A DNA stretch of 64,000 nucleotides from Acytostelium subglobosum LB1 (taxonomy: Eukaryota; Evosea; Eumycetozoa; Acytosteliales; Acytosteliaceae): positions 496,001 to 560,000 of the forward strand of contig NW_012236527.1 in the NCBI RefSeq assembly GCF_000787575.1. The letters run 5' to 3'. Of the stretch, positions 47,862-60,100 are shown one piece after another. Position 1 is the stretch's first letter. Each line of letters begins with the position of its first letter. A program made the position numbers and the translations under genes. The notes beneath the pieces were generated by a model, which worked only from the letters and a program-made list of their open reading frames with translations, was not told the DNA's origin and ran no database searches.

Positions 47862-48111
47862 TGATTATGGCACGAGTAGTAGCTACACATGTAATGAATT
47901 CATATTGCATATAGCAACAACATCACAGTGTAGTAGTGTGGGTTACTACTTCATTCATTCATTCTCTCAAGCAATCAATCAAGGGCAAGCAAGCAAGCAG
48001 TCAATCAGCCAGGCTTGCAATCAAGCAAGCAGGTGCGCCACTATTAAAGAGGACTTAATATTAAGCTTTGTGATAATAAAAAAGACCAAAGATAGAGAGA
48101 GAAAGAGAGAT

Positions 48112-51100
48112 ATGATTACTAAACATTGCTCATTCTTGAGTACAAGAGTGCTTCTTGCGCTTATTCTTATTGTGGCCAGTGTCACATGGACAGGTAATTA
48201 CCAAGATCGGGTAGTTTGGAGGATATTAAGTTAACTCATACTAATATATTTATTCAAATAATAGATGCTAATGAATGTAACTTACCATGTGGCCACGGCT
48301 TTGTTTGTTGCCAACCTATGCCAAGCTTACCACCAAAGTGTATCAATATGTGTACCTTTTTGCGATGTCCCGCTGGCTTCTCATGCTCGGTTAACCCGCT
48401 GAACCAAGCAAAGTGTCTCCCACAGAGCACTTTGTCAACTGGTGTGACTACCACCGTTTCCACCCAGTCCACTGTTGCCAGCACTGTGGCTACCTCTACT
48501 GCCAGCACGGTGGCGTCGACCTCAGTGTCCACTCAGTCGACTGTTGCCAGCTCAGTGGCTTCCTCGACCGCCAGCTCTGTTGCGTCAACCACTGTGTCCA
48601 CCCAGTCGACTGTTGCCAGCTCAGTGGCTACATCGACCACAGCCTCGACCACAGCCTCCACCACGGTTTCGACCACCAATGCTGCGTCAACAATTACACA
48701 GACAACCACGGCAACAACAACGGTGACAACAACTGCCACTTCAGCTGTCATCACCACCACCGTCTCTACTCAGTCGACCGTGGCCAGTACCGTAGCCGGC
48801 GTCACCTCGACCACTGTCACGACGACTGCCACCACAACGTCGCCTGCCAGCACCATTACCCAGACTACAACCGCCACGACCACCGCAACTTTGTCTGCAT
48901 CAACAACCACAATCACCACAACGGCATCAACTACGATGTCAACAACGGTATCACCCACTAGCACAATCACTGCTACCACTACCGTTACAACCACTGGTAA
49001 GCCAGTAACGACTACTGTCTCTACCACGGCCACTTCAGGCACTACGACGGCCACGACNACTGNCTCAACTACTAGCAAGCCACCTATTACGACNNNNNNN
49101 NNNNNNNNNNNNNNNNNNNNNNNNNNNNNNNNNNNNNNNNNNNNNNNNNNNNNNNNNNNNNNNNNNNNNNNNNNNNNNNNNNNNNNNNNNNNNTACTACA
49201 AGCCACCTATTACGACCACTGCTTCTACTACCGCCACCACTGCTACTACCACTGCCACAACTACTAGCAAGCCACCTGTGACGACCACTGCCTCCACCAC
49301 CGCTACCACTGCTACTACCACTGCTACTACCACTGTCTCAACTACCAGCCAGCCACCAGTAACCACAACCGCTCCTGCAACAACTGCTCCAGCCACCACT
49401 GCTCCAGCTACCACTGCTCCAGCTACCACTGCTCCAGCTACCACTGCTCCAGCTACCACTGCTCCAGCAACAACTGCTCCAGCCACAACTGCTCCAGCTA
49501 CAACTGCTCCACCTACCACTGCTCCAGCCACCACTGCTCCACCTACCACTGCTCCACCTACCACTGCCACAACGATCACTGGTCCAGGACCAACGATCAC
49601 TCAGACAACTTCGGCCACCACCGCAACTGGTCCTGTAGCCACAACCGCTATGCCAACGTCCACTCAGACTACCACATCTCCAGCTACCACAGGTCCAGCC
49701 ACTACATCTCCAACTAGCTCTGGTCAAGTCACAAATGCCAGCATTTCATCGTCCACTGCTCCAGCTACTACTTTAACGACACCAGCCCAGACAACTGCGG
49801 TGCCAACTACCTCAACCATAGTAACAACCACGATGACCACCTTGGCAACAACAACTGCTTCTACAACTGCCATTCCAACTTCCACTATTACAGCCACTAC
49901 AACGATGAGCACCACTGTTTCCACCACAGCCTCTACTACCTCCTCTCCAACATCCTCCCCACCAAATAGTCCGACACTACCACCTTTACCAAGTGTCCCA
50001 AAGTATCAATTTGCTCTCTTGACCTTCATTGATACGAACAAAGTATGTACATCTCAAGCTAATATTCTTACATCTTTCATCACATACTCACACTCAATCA
50101 ATCAATCAACAGAATGGTGTGAACGACCCCGGAGAGCCACGATTGGGAGGTCTTAATGGTGCATTGTATAGAAAGGCAGAGTTCCTCCCACTCAAAAAGA
50201 GATCGATAACCAATGGTATTTCAAAGGCTGTAGTTGCTGGACCCTTTGAGTCTTTCATCTTCGATGCTACCAAGACCTACTTGTCTCCACTTTTGCTCGA
50301 GGGCGAGTACTGTGTACTTCTGAAGGACCCAATGAACAACTTTAAGATCGGACCCAAGGGTACATCTTCCCAATTTGAGGAGGATGGTCACTTATGCTTC
50401 ATGCTCAACGATACGACCACCAACGATAAGTTCCAGTTGTCGATTCATGGAGGCTGCATACCTGTGGACGAGGCCCACCCTGTTACCTTCACCATCCACG
50501 GCTACTCTTGGATCGACACCGACTCAAATGGCGAGAACAACCCTGGAGAGCAATTATTGGGTGGCATGGAAGTAGAGTTGACTGACATATTCGGAAAAGT
50601 GGTGGGAACGGCCTCCACAGATGAAACAAAGATGCTTGAGGGCTTCCTATTCCCCTCTCTAACACCCAACGGCTACTGTCTCAAGATCACCGATCCCAAG
50701 GGCGTATACTCCACAAGCCCCTTAGGCAAATCACACAAATTCAACTCCACCGACCAGTACTGTTTCTCATTGGACGCCACCACTGTTGATGCCTTCGGAA
50801 AGTTGCTGGTTCCAATTGGTAAGACAAACAACGCTCCATCATCAACATCCAGCATTGCATCAACGACTGTTCCAGTCTCCACAGCTCCAGCTACCACTGC
50901 TCCTGTCTCAACTGTCACAGCATCAATCGCACAGACTATTGCCGCGACAGGCATCACAACATCACAGCCCACTTCAATCGCGAGTACCATCGTTACCTCA
51001 ACTGGAATCACCATCGCCACCGCCACCACTGCTACCACTGCCACGACAACCACACCAACTCCGGCTACAGCTTCTACCATCATCGCTACAGTTAGTGCTG

Positions 51101-53604
51101 CCACTACCTCAACACCATTGACAACCTCAAGCGCTGGAACAGTCACCGGAATCACCACTTCGCAGCCAACTACCATTGCTGCTACAGTGGCGACCACTGC
51201 TGTGACCACCTCGCTCCCAACATCGGCAACAGCATCAATTGCCCAGACTGTGGCCGCGACAGGCATCACTACAACTGTTCCAGCAACCACTGCTCCAGCC
51301 ACCACTGCTCCAGCCACCACTGCTCCAGCCACCACTGCTCCAGCTACAACTGCTCCAGCCACCACTGCTCCAGCAACAACTGCTCCAGCTACCACTGCTC
51401 CAGCAACCACTGCTCCAGCCACCACTGCTCCAGCCACAACTGCTCCAGCAACAACTGCTCCAGCTACAACTGCTCCAGCTACAACTGCTCCAGCTACCAC
51501 TGCTCCAGCTACAACTGCTCCAGCTACAACTGCTCCAGCAACAACTGCTCCAGCTACAACTGCAACAACTGCTCCAGCTACAACTGCTCCAGCTACCACT
51601 GCTCCAGCTACAACTGCTCCAGCTACAACTGCCACAACTGCTCCAGCTACCACTGCTCCAGCAACAACTGCTCCAGCTACAACTGCAACAACTGCTCCAG
51701 CCACAACTGCTCCAGCAACAACTGCCACAACTGCTCCAGCAACAACTGCTCCAGCCACCACTGCTCCAGCAACAACTGCTCCAGCAACAACTTCTCCAGC
51801 TACCACTGCTCCAGCTACCACTGCTCCAGCAACAACTGCTCCAGCCACAACTGCTCCAGCCACCACTGCTCCAGCTACCACTGCTCCAGTCACAACTGCT
51901 CCAGCCACAACTGCCACAACTGCTCCAGCCACCACTGCTCCAGCTACAACTGCTCCAGCTACAACTGCTCCAGCCACAACTGCTCCAGCTACAACTGCTT
52001 CAGCAACAACTGCTCCAGCTACAACTGCCACAACTGCTCCAGCTACAACTGCTTCGGCAACAACTGCTCCAGCTACCACTGCTCCAGCTACAACTGCCAC
52101 AACTGCTCCAGCTACAACAGCTCCAGCTACCACTGCTCCAGCCACCACTGCTCCAGCCACAACTGCTCCAGCTACCACTGCTCCAGCAACAACTGCTCCA
52201 GCCACAACTGCTCCAGCCACAACTGCTCCAGCTACCACTGCTCCAGCCACAACTGCTCCAGCAACAACTGGTCCAGCAACCACTGCTCCAGCAACAACTG
52301 CTACCACCACCGCCACCCCAGCCACTACCTCAACTACTATCCCATTGCCAAGATTCAATGTTGAGGTCTTCATCGACCGCAACCATAATGGTGCCAAGGA
52401 CGCTGGTGAACAGCCCGCTTCGGACTTTATTGGCAACATCACCATGAAGGATGGCACCCTCGTTCAATCAATCGATTTGAAGAATATCGATGGATCATGG
52501 AGCACCAGCCTAGCGCCTGGCGACTACTGTGTGACACTCGAGCATTCGACCAATGTCGGGAAGACTGGACCAGTTGGCGATGACAACAAGTTCGTGAATG
52601 GCAAATACTGCTTCACTCAAGGAGCCGCTGGTACCGATATCAAGTATGGTGTCATTGGCAAGGCAAAGGTGGAGGTTGAGATCTTCATTGACCGCAACCA
52701 TAATGGTGCCAAGGATGCTGGTGAGCTACCCGCCTGGGGCTTTGTCGGCAACATTACAAAGAATGATGGTACCCTCGTTCAAACGATAGATTTGACCAGC
52801 AACACTGGCATTTGGAGCACCAACCTCGAACCAGGTGACTACTGCATGACCCTCGATCATAACCTCAACGAATGGCAAAGCGGACCAGTTGGCACTGACA
52901 ACAAGTTCGACGATCACAAGTACTGCTTCACCCACANTTTNTCCGATACCAAGATCNNGTATGGNNTCGTTGNCNAGGCCAAGGTCGAGGTTGAGATCTT
53001 CTTCGATACAAACAAGAATGGTGCCAAGGATGCTGGNGAGCNACCNGCCTGGGANTTTGTNGGCAACATAACAAAGAAGGATGGTACCCTCGTTCAAACG
53101 ATCGATTTGACCAGCAACACTGGAATTTGGAGCACCAACNTTGAGCAAGGCGACTACTGCATGACCCTNGCTCATACCTTCAATGGATGGATTTCCGGGC
53201 CAGTTGGCACTGACAACAAGTTCGTAGATAACAAGTACTGCTTCACTCACAGTTTTTCCGATACCAAGATCTGGTATGGTATCGTTGGCAAGGCCAAGGT
53301 CGAGGTTGAGATCTTCNTNGATNCAAACAANAATGGTGCCAAGGATNCTGGTGAGNAACCNGCCTGGNANTTTGTNGGCAANATNACNAAGAAGGATGGT
53401 ACCCTCGTTCAAACGATCGATTTGACCAGCAACACTGGAATTTGGAGCACCAACCTCGAACCAGGNGACTACTGCATGACCCTCGCTCATACCTTCAATG
53501 GGTGGCATACCGGACCAGTTGGCACTGACAACAAGTTCGTCGATAACAAGTACTGCTTCACTCACAGTTTTTCCGATACCAAGATCTGGTATGGTACTGT
53601 GTAA
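48112..53604 (+). CDS. secreted Thr-rich protein with SdrD_B repeats, colossin-like
   Basis: Three exons, 48112..48193, 48265..50042 and 50113..53604, give about 1783 residues plus whatever lies in the assembly gap. A signal peptide (VLLALILIVASVTWT) is followed by a Cys-rich module (about 28-80; CGHGFVCCQP; CPAGFSCS), a Thr/Ser/Val mucin-like region, two SdrD_B/Cna_B-type modules (NGVNDPGEPRLGG and DSNGENNPGEQLLGG), a second Thr-rich region of PATTA pentads, and four more such modules (RNHNGAKDAGE; GDYCVTLEH; KYCFTH). SdrD_B modules are Ig-like, often calcium-binding stalk domains; in Dictyostelium they build the colossins. The protein is probably a heavily O-glycosylated extracellular or surface stalk. 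Modules 4-6 contain many ambiguous bases. Confidence 0.85.
49094..49193. other. assembly gap (100 N)
   Basis: Exactly 100 N, a placeholder length, within the first Thr-rich repeat. The flanks on both sides carry the same AAGCCACC(T)ATTACGAC repeat unit, so the gap sits in an unresolved tandem repeat of unknown size. Confidence 0.95.
51270..52310 (+). repeat. PATTA-encoding 15-nt tandem repeat
   Basis: About 1 kb of near-perfect 15-nt units (CCAGCTACCACTGCT and synonymous variants) encoding Pro-Ala-Thr-Thr-Ala, with occasional shortened units that keep frame. A shorter block of the same unit lies at about 49370-49560 in the same gene. Confidence 0.9.
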
Positions 53605-53976
53605 GGCTCCCCCTTTGATTGAGTAAAACTGCCTAATACTTTGGGAGAAAGCCCATTAATTATCATTGTACTGTTTCCTCACAGTTTGCCCAGCCCAAGC
53701 CAAGAGAAAAAGGTGTCGGGATCATTTGGGATAATCAATTGATGAAGTAATAATTGAGGATCATTGATGGCAATCATTATTGGTACTATTTATTGTTTGG
53801 ATAGATTGATTGATTGTTTGATGGTTTGCTTGATTTTTCGATCGATGGTAGAGATAGCCGATGTTGCTCAAGGTTCCCATTCTTCGAGATCCATTTCCTC
53901 CTCCTGGGTAGAATCATAATATACTACTGCCATCAACTATTTGATGGCCATCCCATTTTAAACCATACATACATCA
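53605..53976. other. intergenic region between convergent genes
   Basis: AT-rich 3' flank shared by the colossin-like gene and dymeclin; nothing further is recognised. Confidence 0.5.
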
Positions 53977-56816
53977 TCATATATTTATTGCAGACTCTGT
54001 TATGTTCTTTGTTGTGCCAATAACACCTTCTGAGGTCTCAAGTGGTAATGGATCTGACAATGATGAAGTATGATGTATCTGGAACAATGTTATATTGTTT
54101 GCATCCCATTTGCGTCCCATAAAGTTGTAGATTATTGTCCACATGTATGGGGTGATGAACTCATAGCTGTCGCTGACCTCTTCGTATTGGAAACGAAGAA
54201 TGCCCTCCGGATTGGATGGCGGTATCAACATCTGCTTGGACTTTGTCTCGAGGAATGATAGTATTCTCTCTGTAGACCAGTCCTCAGTTGTCTTTTCAGC
54301 CGCTAGTTCATTTGTGAAGAATGATAATATCTGTACACCAGTGGTTAGTTTGATTGATTGATTGATGGGTTCATTGATTGATGACATACATTAAGTATAT
54401 TGGTCGAGATGTCTGATAACATCTCATCGTTGGTTGCCACCAAGTCGGACAAGTACTCGCTGTGATGGAGTAGTGAATAGATCAAGTGAAGATTGGAGGT
54501 GGCTCGGTAAGTCAATGTGTTGTTGACAATCTGTAATATTGTATGTAGGAAGTCAAAGTGTGTCTGTAGTTCTCCAGAGTTGATGTCTGTGATTGATATC
54601 TCCAACTGACTATTATTATTGTTGTGGTTGTCTCCATTATCACCAGCTGCTGAATACATCTGAGGTGATGATGATAATACCTTCTTACTGTTTGAGTGAT
54701 TTGGTTAGCCATGGTGATCCATGTGTCCTGGCCTACAACTTACAGCTTAATGAATCGATGAGTTAGTACTTCCAACAACTTTACCAGTCTGGTGGCAGGG
54801 TATGGATGTATTTGTGCAATGTTTGATGAGAGGTTGGCAAGTATCGCTAGACAGTTCATATGTAGGTTGACATCCCTCAGCTTTGAAAGATTGAACAATA
54901 TGGATTTGATCAGTACAACCATCAACAATCCTCCCAATGATATATCCTTTAACAATCTTTCCTTATACCAGAGTACTTGATGAATGACCTAAACATTGTA
55001 TTGATTGATTAGGATGGTTTCATAATGCAACTGACTGAATGACATACCAATGAATGAACATTTGCATTGAATAAGGTGTCCTGTGAAAGGATAAGTATTA
55101 TAATAAGGATCATATACACTTGTTGAGGCTTCTCCTCGAATGAACTATATAGAACTTGTAACAATGGTAGTACCTAAAGAATGATTGAATGAATGAGTGG
55201 GTTGAGCACGATGGATGGATGGACTGGGAATGAACAATACATACCAGTGAGTCTATATCAGTTCTGGATTGAACATATCTAAAGAAGTTGGGATTATCCA
55301 ACAATAAATAATAGAGTAGTAGGAGGTTCTTATCGGATGATGGTGAGATTATTATGCGCTCATAAAGTGTCGACATTGAAATGGCAATTATAAATCGGTT
55401 GTTGTTAGGTGATGACGATCCAGATGTGTCTAGGTCTACGACTATTTGGAATGATGATGTGTCAGTGTTGAGGAGTGAGTGATGATCATACTGGAAAATC
55501 GTGTATCTTACATAATGTATCTTGGATTGAGTTCGTAAGCCTTCTGAATGGATTGCCATTTGGTGGATTGTGATATTGAGTGATGGCCAGGAGTGTCAAG
55601 AGGGAGAGGTCCGACAGTGGACCTGACCTTGATGTACCGTCTCCAGGCGGGAAGAAGTATCGATATGCGCTCCAAGGTATGAGTAACAGGTAAGCTTATG
55701 ATAGGGATGGAGGGAGGAAGGCAGGTGAGTGATCGAGCAAGAGAGATTGATTGAATGATTGATAGGTACATGCAGCATTGCCAATTGAGTTCAATAGACC
55801 ATTGGAAGCATTTGGTCTTGGCTTGTCGGTTGTGATGTTGACATAGAGTTGTTTGATGAATATATATATATCGTTTTCAGGTATCAGCTTGTCAGTGTAC
55901 ATCCTCATCAGTAATGTCAAGAATACATTGCTTTCAATCCTTTGTTTGTCGTCATCATCATCATCATCATCATCTCGCAACATCATTGTTGTAGTTGTTA
56001 TTGGTCTATACATCTCTGTCGAGAACAATGTCAACATATAATTATAAAGCATCAGATGTAGATCATATGTTAAGTCCCTGAATGATTGATTGAAGGTCAG
56101 TCATCGATCAAATGCAGTGTCATGTGATCATAACATAACGTACGTTGATTCATGAGAGAGGAATCGAATGAGTGAGGTCAATAGATCGATTGGTAGTTGT
56201 TTGAAGCTGTTGTCAAGGGCACAGAACTGTTGATGTAGACTTAGTCTTGACATGTTCTCAATAAAGTATTGTGTGAATGATTGAAGTAATATAGTATAGT
56301 TGATAAGGTATTGTATCTGATTATATGCATGTAGTTGTTGAGCGTTGATTGCTGGGTCAACTGATTGTGTGTGATCTACTGTCGTCGCCAACATCGTTGT
56401 CTCTTTAAACTCATTGAGCTTTGTAATAAAGTGACCTAATATCCTATTGAAGTTCTTTGATTCAAGGTTGTTGATGGCTATCATCTTGGTCAGTCAGTGA
56501 TGCTATGAATGACAGTGTACTTGAACATACCTAACTGCTTGGACAGACCGTGGAGGAGTTGTGAGAGATAGGTGTGATTGGAACTCTCTGAGAAGTTGAG
56601 ATTGGAGAGTAATGTCTCCATGAACTTGTCAATCTCTCGAGGCATTGGTTGTTTAGATATCAATGCTCTGAGTTCATCATTCATCCTATTGCTCAATCCA
56701 ACCATGCTTGCGAATGAGTAGTCCAATGAATCAAGTGACGTCGTCGTCGTTGACAAAGTAGATGTAGTAGTAGTTGAGGTCGAGGTAGACTCGGGTGTTG
56801 ATGTCGAGTTACCCAT
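53977..56816 (-). CDS. dym: dymeclin
   Basis: Nine exons (56816..56531, 56477..56144, 56077..55770, 55694..55512, 55441..55245, 55173..55048, 54988..54744, 54687..54390, 54330..53977) sum to 776 residues with every junction in frame. Recognisable stretches include LTLLAITQYHNPPNGNPFRR, LLYYLLLDNPNFFRYV, VLPLLQVLYSSFEEKPQQVY, ISLGGLLMVVLIKSILFNLS, NCLAILANLSSNIAQIHPYP and FQYEEVSDSYEFITPYMW, all in the order of human dymeclin. The start MGNSTS is a likely N-myristoylation signal, as in human. Dymeclin is a Golgi-associated protein involved in trafficking and organisation. A lineage-specific Asp run lies near residue 245. Confidence 0.9.
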
Positions 56817-57010
56817 CTCTCTCTATCTCTCTCTGTATCTCTATCTCTTATCTGTAACACTTATTCATTCATTCAACAACTTAATCGGGTGTGGTGGGTC
56901 ACATGACTCTTTGTTGACTTCTTGCAGTTAGTGCGTGGGGGAAGTTCAACTTGAAACGATTCGTTTGGATGGATTGATTGATTGAATGAATGATCGGTTT
57001 ATTATTATAA

Positions 57011-57061
57011 CTACCCACTTGATGGCATTGTATCTGTATTGTTGATATCGACATTATTATT

Positions 57062-57103
<42 letters not shown>

Positions 57104-60100
57104 CGATGATGATGTTGGTTGAGTGGCTCCTGTCGATGATGTACTGCTACCACTTGATGGTTGTACACTGGCTGATGGTGACGATGATGTACTGCTGGAC
57201 TTCTTGAGTTGGATAGATGTGTTGCCACCAGCTGCAGTGAATGGTAACTGATGATAGGAGAAGATAAGTGTTGTGGCTGGCAGTATCTCTGTCAATACTA
57301 AGAGAATGAAACTGAATAGGATGTTGGAAGGACGTGCCGCCACCAAGATAATGATGAATATACAGTGCAACAAGAAACTGATGGCAAAGATCAGTGCCAT
57401 TGCCATGGTCTTGTGCTTGAGATGTCGCGTGTTTGTCGTCTTGGAGTCCAGCTGTGACAACTTGCGATAGACCTTGCTGCCATAGTAAATGAATCCAAAG
57501 CCAATGACCACAGAGAGAACACATTGCACCACGGCATAAAGTATCGAGACGGCAGACTGTGCACGACTGTTGGTCGTCCTGCCAATGATCCTGCCGCCAC
57601 ATGTCTGTGGGTCTTCAGGTCCGGTGTAGTTGAACACCAACACGATCACGATGAATAGGATGTAGAGCACGGCATTGACCGAGATCACCAGACGATTGAT
57701 CAATTTCTGGAGATTGGTCATCACACGCATGTTGATGTTTGCCAAGATATACCAAATGACCAACACAATTGTAAAGGCTGTAAAGTACAAGAATGTTGGC
57801 AACACGACCAGAATATACTGTCCAACCGTGTTAATATCATCCTCTCCTTCTCCACTTGTTGGAAGTTGAGAGAAGTATATTCCACGTGCTAATGATTGTT
57901 TGATTGATTAGTGAATGCGCAGGGATGGTTCCAGGTAACCCAAGGACAACTTACAAACAGTGAAGAGGAATAGGAATAGGAAAAGGACATGGACAATGCG
58001 GAATGGTTCGGACTTGAGTATACGTAGGAATACAAAGAAGGCAAGTTGGACGAGACAGATGAGTGCGAGAAGGAGGAATATGGCGGCTAGGATGTAGACT
58101 AACACTTTTCCAGAGTCGGTGAGTAGACGGAACTTCTCTTTGCGCCATTGTGCAATACGTGAGATGAGTAGGTAGCCACTTGGTGTTCTGACATTGGGGT
58201 CCGAGGGGAATGGATTGATCTCACAACAATATGATCCGTTGATCACTGACACTGTGCACTCGAGTGGGGTCACGGCGCCATTGGAATCATTGCCATAGAC
58301 GGCGGCAAAGTCAATGATTGGATACCTAGACTCAATGGTTTGATTGAGACATAGTAGCAGACTGAGTGTGTTTCGATCGTTGGAGTGTAGTGACGCGCCA
58401 TTGGCAAGCACCTGTCCAATGGTGCCCTGCTGCTCGTTGAAGATGGCGTAGTCGCCGGGGTGGATCACCGCGATAAAGTCCGACGAGAGTGTCTGCACCT
58501 GCTTGCCCAGGTAGGTCTGAGCAAAGATCATGCTCACACCAATGTTGCTGCATGTGTTGTTGACCACTGATGACTCGGTGAATGTGATCGTGCCTCCATT
58601 GATTGTTGTGGTGCTGTTCTGTTTGGCGCAAATCCTGATCACAGTGGCCAAGGGTGCGTCGAGGCGACTGGAGAAACAGTCCTCTCCGCGCTCAGTTCCA
58701 CAGGAGCAGGCAAACATGCTGAGTGGGGACTTGATGTTGGCCACGCTACACATGAGCTCCGATCTGAACTTTTGAGTCATGTCCAGGTAGGCGAACGCAG
58801 AGAAGGAGGAGAAGACACGTGAGTAGTCGATGGTCTTGTTCCAGATTGTCAGCGCTTGAACCTTGGTGTCGACGGGCATCCATTGGAGCTTGACAGGCGC
58901 AGAGTCAATCCATTGGGCTGGCTTCCATTGGAATGGGCTGATCCACATCTCGCCAGCAGCTTGACATGATGACTGCGTCTTGTTGTTGAATCGCTTGGTG
59001 AAAGGCAGTACGGATGTGTCAGACTGATCGTTGCCCATGCATCGGTTGGCGTAGCCCTCACATTGTCCCTTTGTCAGCGACTGATTCCAAACGACTCCTC
59101 CATCATTCAAACAAACGGCAGGATCAATGTGTGAGATGTTGAGGGAGAAGCAGCCCATGGGCGAGTCCTGCTCCATGCCATAGACGCACTGGGGATAGGA
59201 GTTCTGTGGGTTCTCTGGCATCGACCATGGGAACAAACACTTGGGTGCATTCGTGGGATAGTTGCCGAGCTTGAAATTGAAGTAGAACTCGTCGGAGCAC
59301 GTGCCACGCTTGGCTGGCTGCTGGCATTGTGCCTGGTTGCAAGGTGCGTCGACTAGTGAGCAGGCGCAGAATGGTTCCAATGCGCCACATGTTGTACATT
59401 GTTCATTGGACAATGATGCACAGTTGGTGAATGTGGCCTTCTTGGCCAGTGGGTCTACGCATTGACCTGATGTCAGTGTGGCGTTGTTGTACTGGCAGTG
59501 TGTGATTCCAGATATATTGATCGAGAAAGCTGCTGGGAATGTACCACCAATGATTGGACATGTCGTAAGTGTCGAGTATTGAATGTTACATGATACTCCT
59601 GCGCTGCATGTTGGACAGGATACTGAGCACGAGCCATCAGTACACTGCGCCGCGTTACTTGTCGTGTAGTATTTGTTGGGCACGGAGAATGCTCCTCGCT
59701 TGGTGGTCGACGATGCCTTTGAGTTGGGTCTGTAACAAACAAATGTGTTCTCGCATTGATCTTTGGTCGTGATTGTCGGGTCGACGTAGCAGTTGAGCAG
59801 CGGGTCACTGCAGTCACCACAAAAGAACGATGTTGTGTTCTTGGCACATTCGGTACTGAGTGCGACTGGGTCGTAGCTATCGAGTGTACCATTCTCTCCC
59901 TTCCAATTGCACCTCACGTTGCCACTGCATTTGTTGGCATCGACGTGAGTCGGTGTCCATGAGTACCTGTCCGAGTCAAACTGCATGCACGTGTCGTAGA
60001 TAGTCATGGGCGCGGACAGGTCCAGGCCAGTGACGGGCGGGTAACAATGTATCTTGTAGTTGGGATCGAATGACGTGTAGACCTGTTGCTGGCGCAGGTA

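Noticed and set aside
49196-49727. Minus-strand ORFs rich in Val/Gly or Ser/Trp
   Set aside because: Antisense shadow of the Thr-rich repeat of the colossin-like gene.
51239-52447. Plus-strand LLQLPLLQ-type ORF of about 400 codons
   Set aside because: Frame-shifted reading of the PATTA repeat; the true frame links signal peptide and SdrD_B modules.
50673-52457. Long minus-strand ORF (about 594 codons) of VVAGA repeats
   Set aside because: It is the antisense of the PATTA repeat; a 15-nt repeat without stops in one frame is open in others as well.
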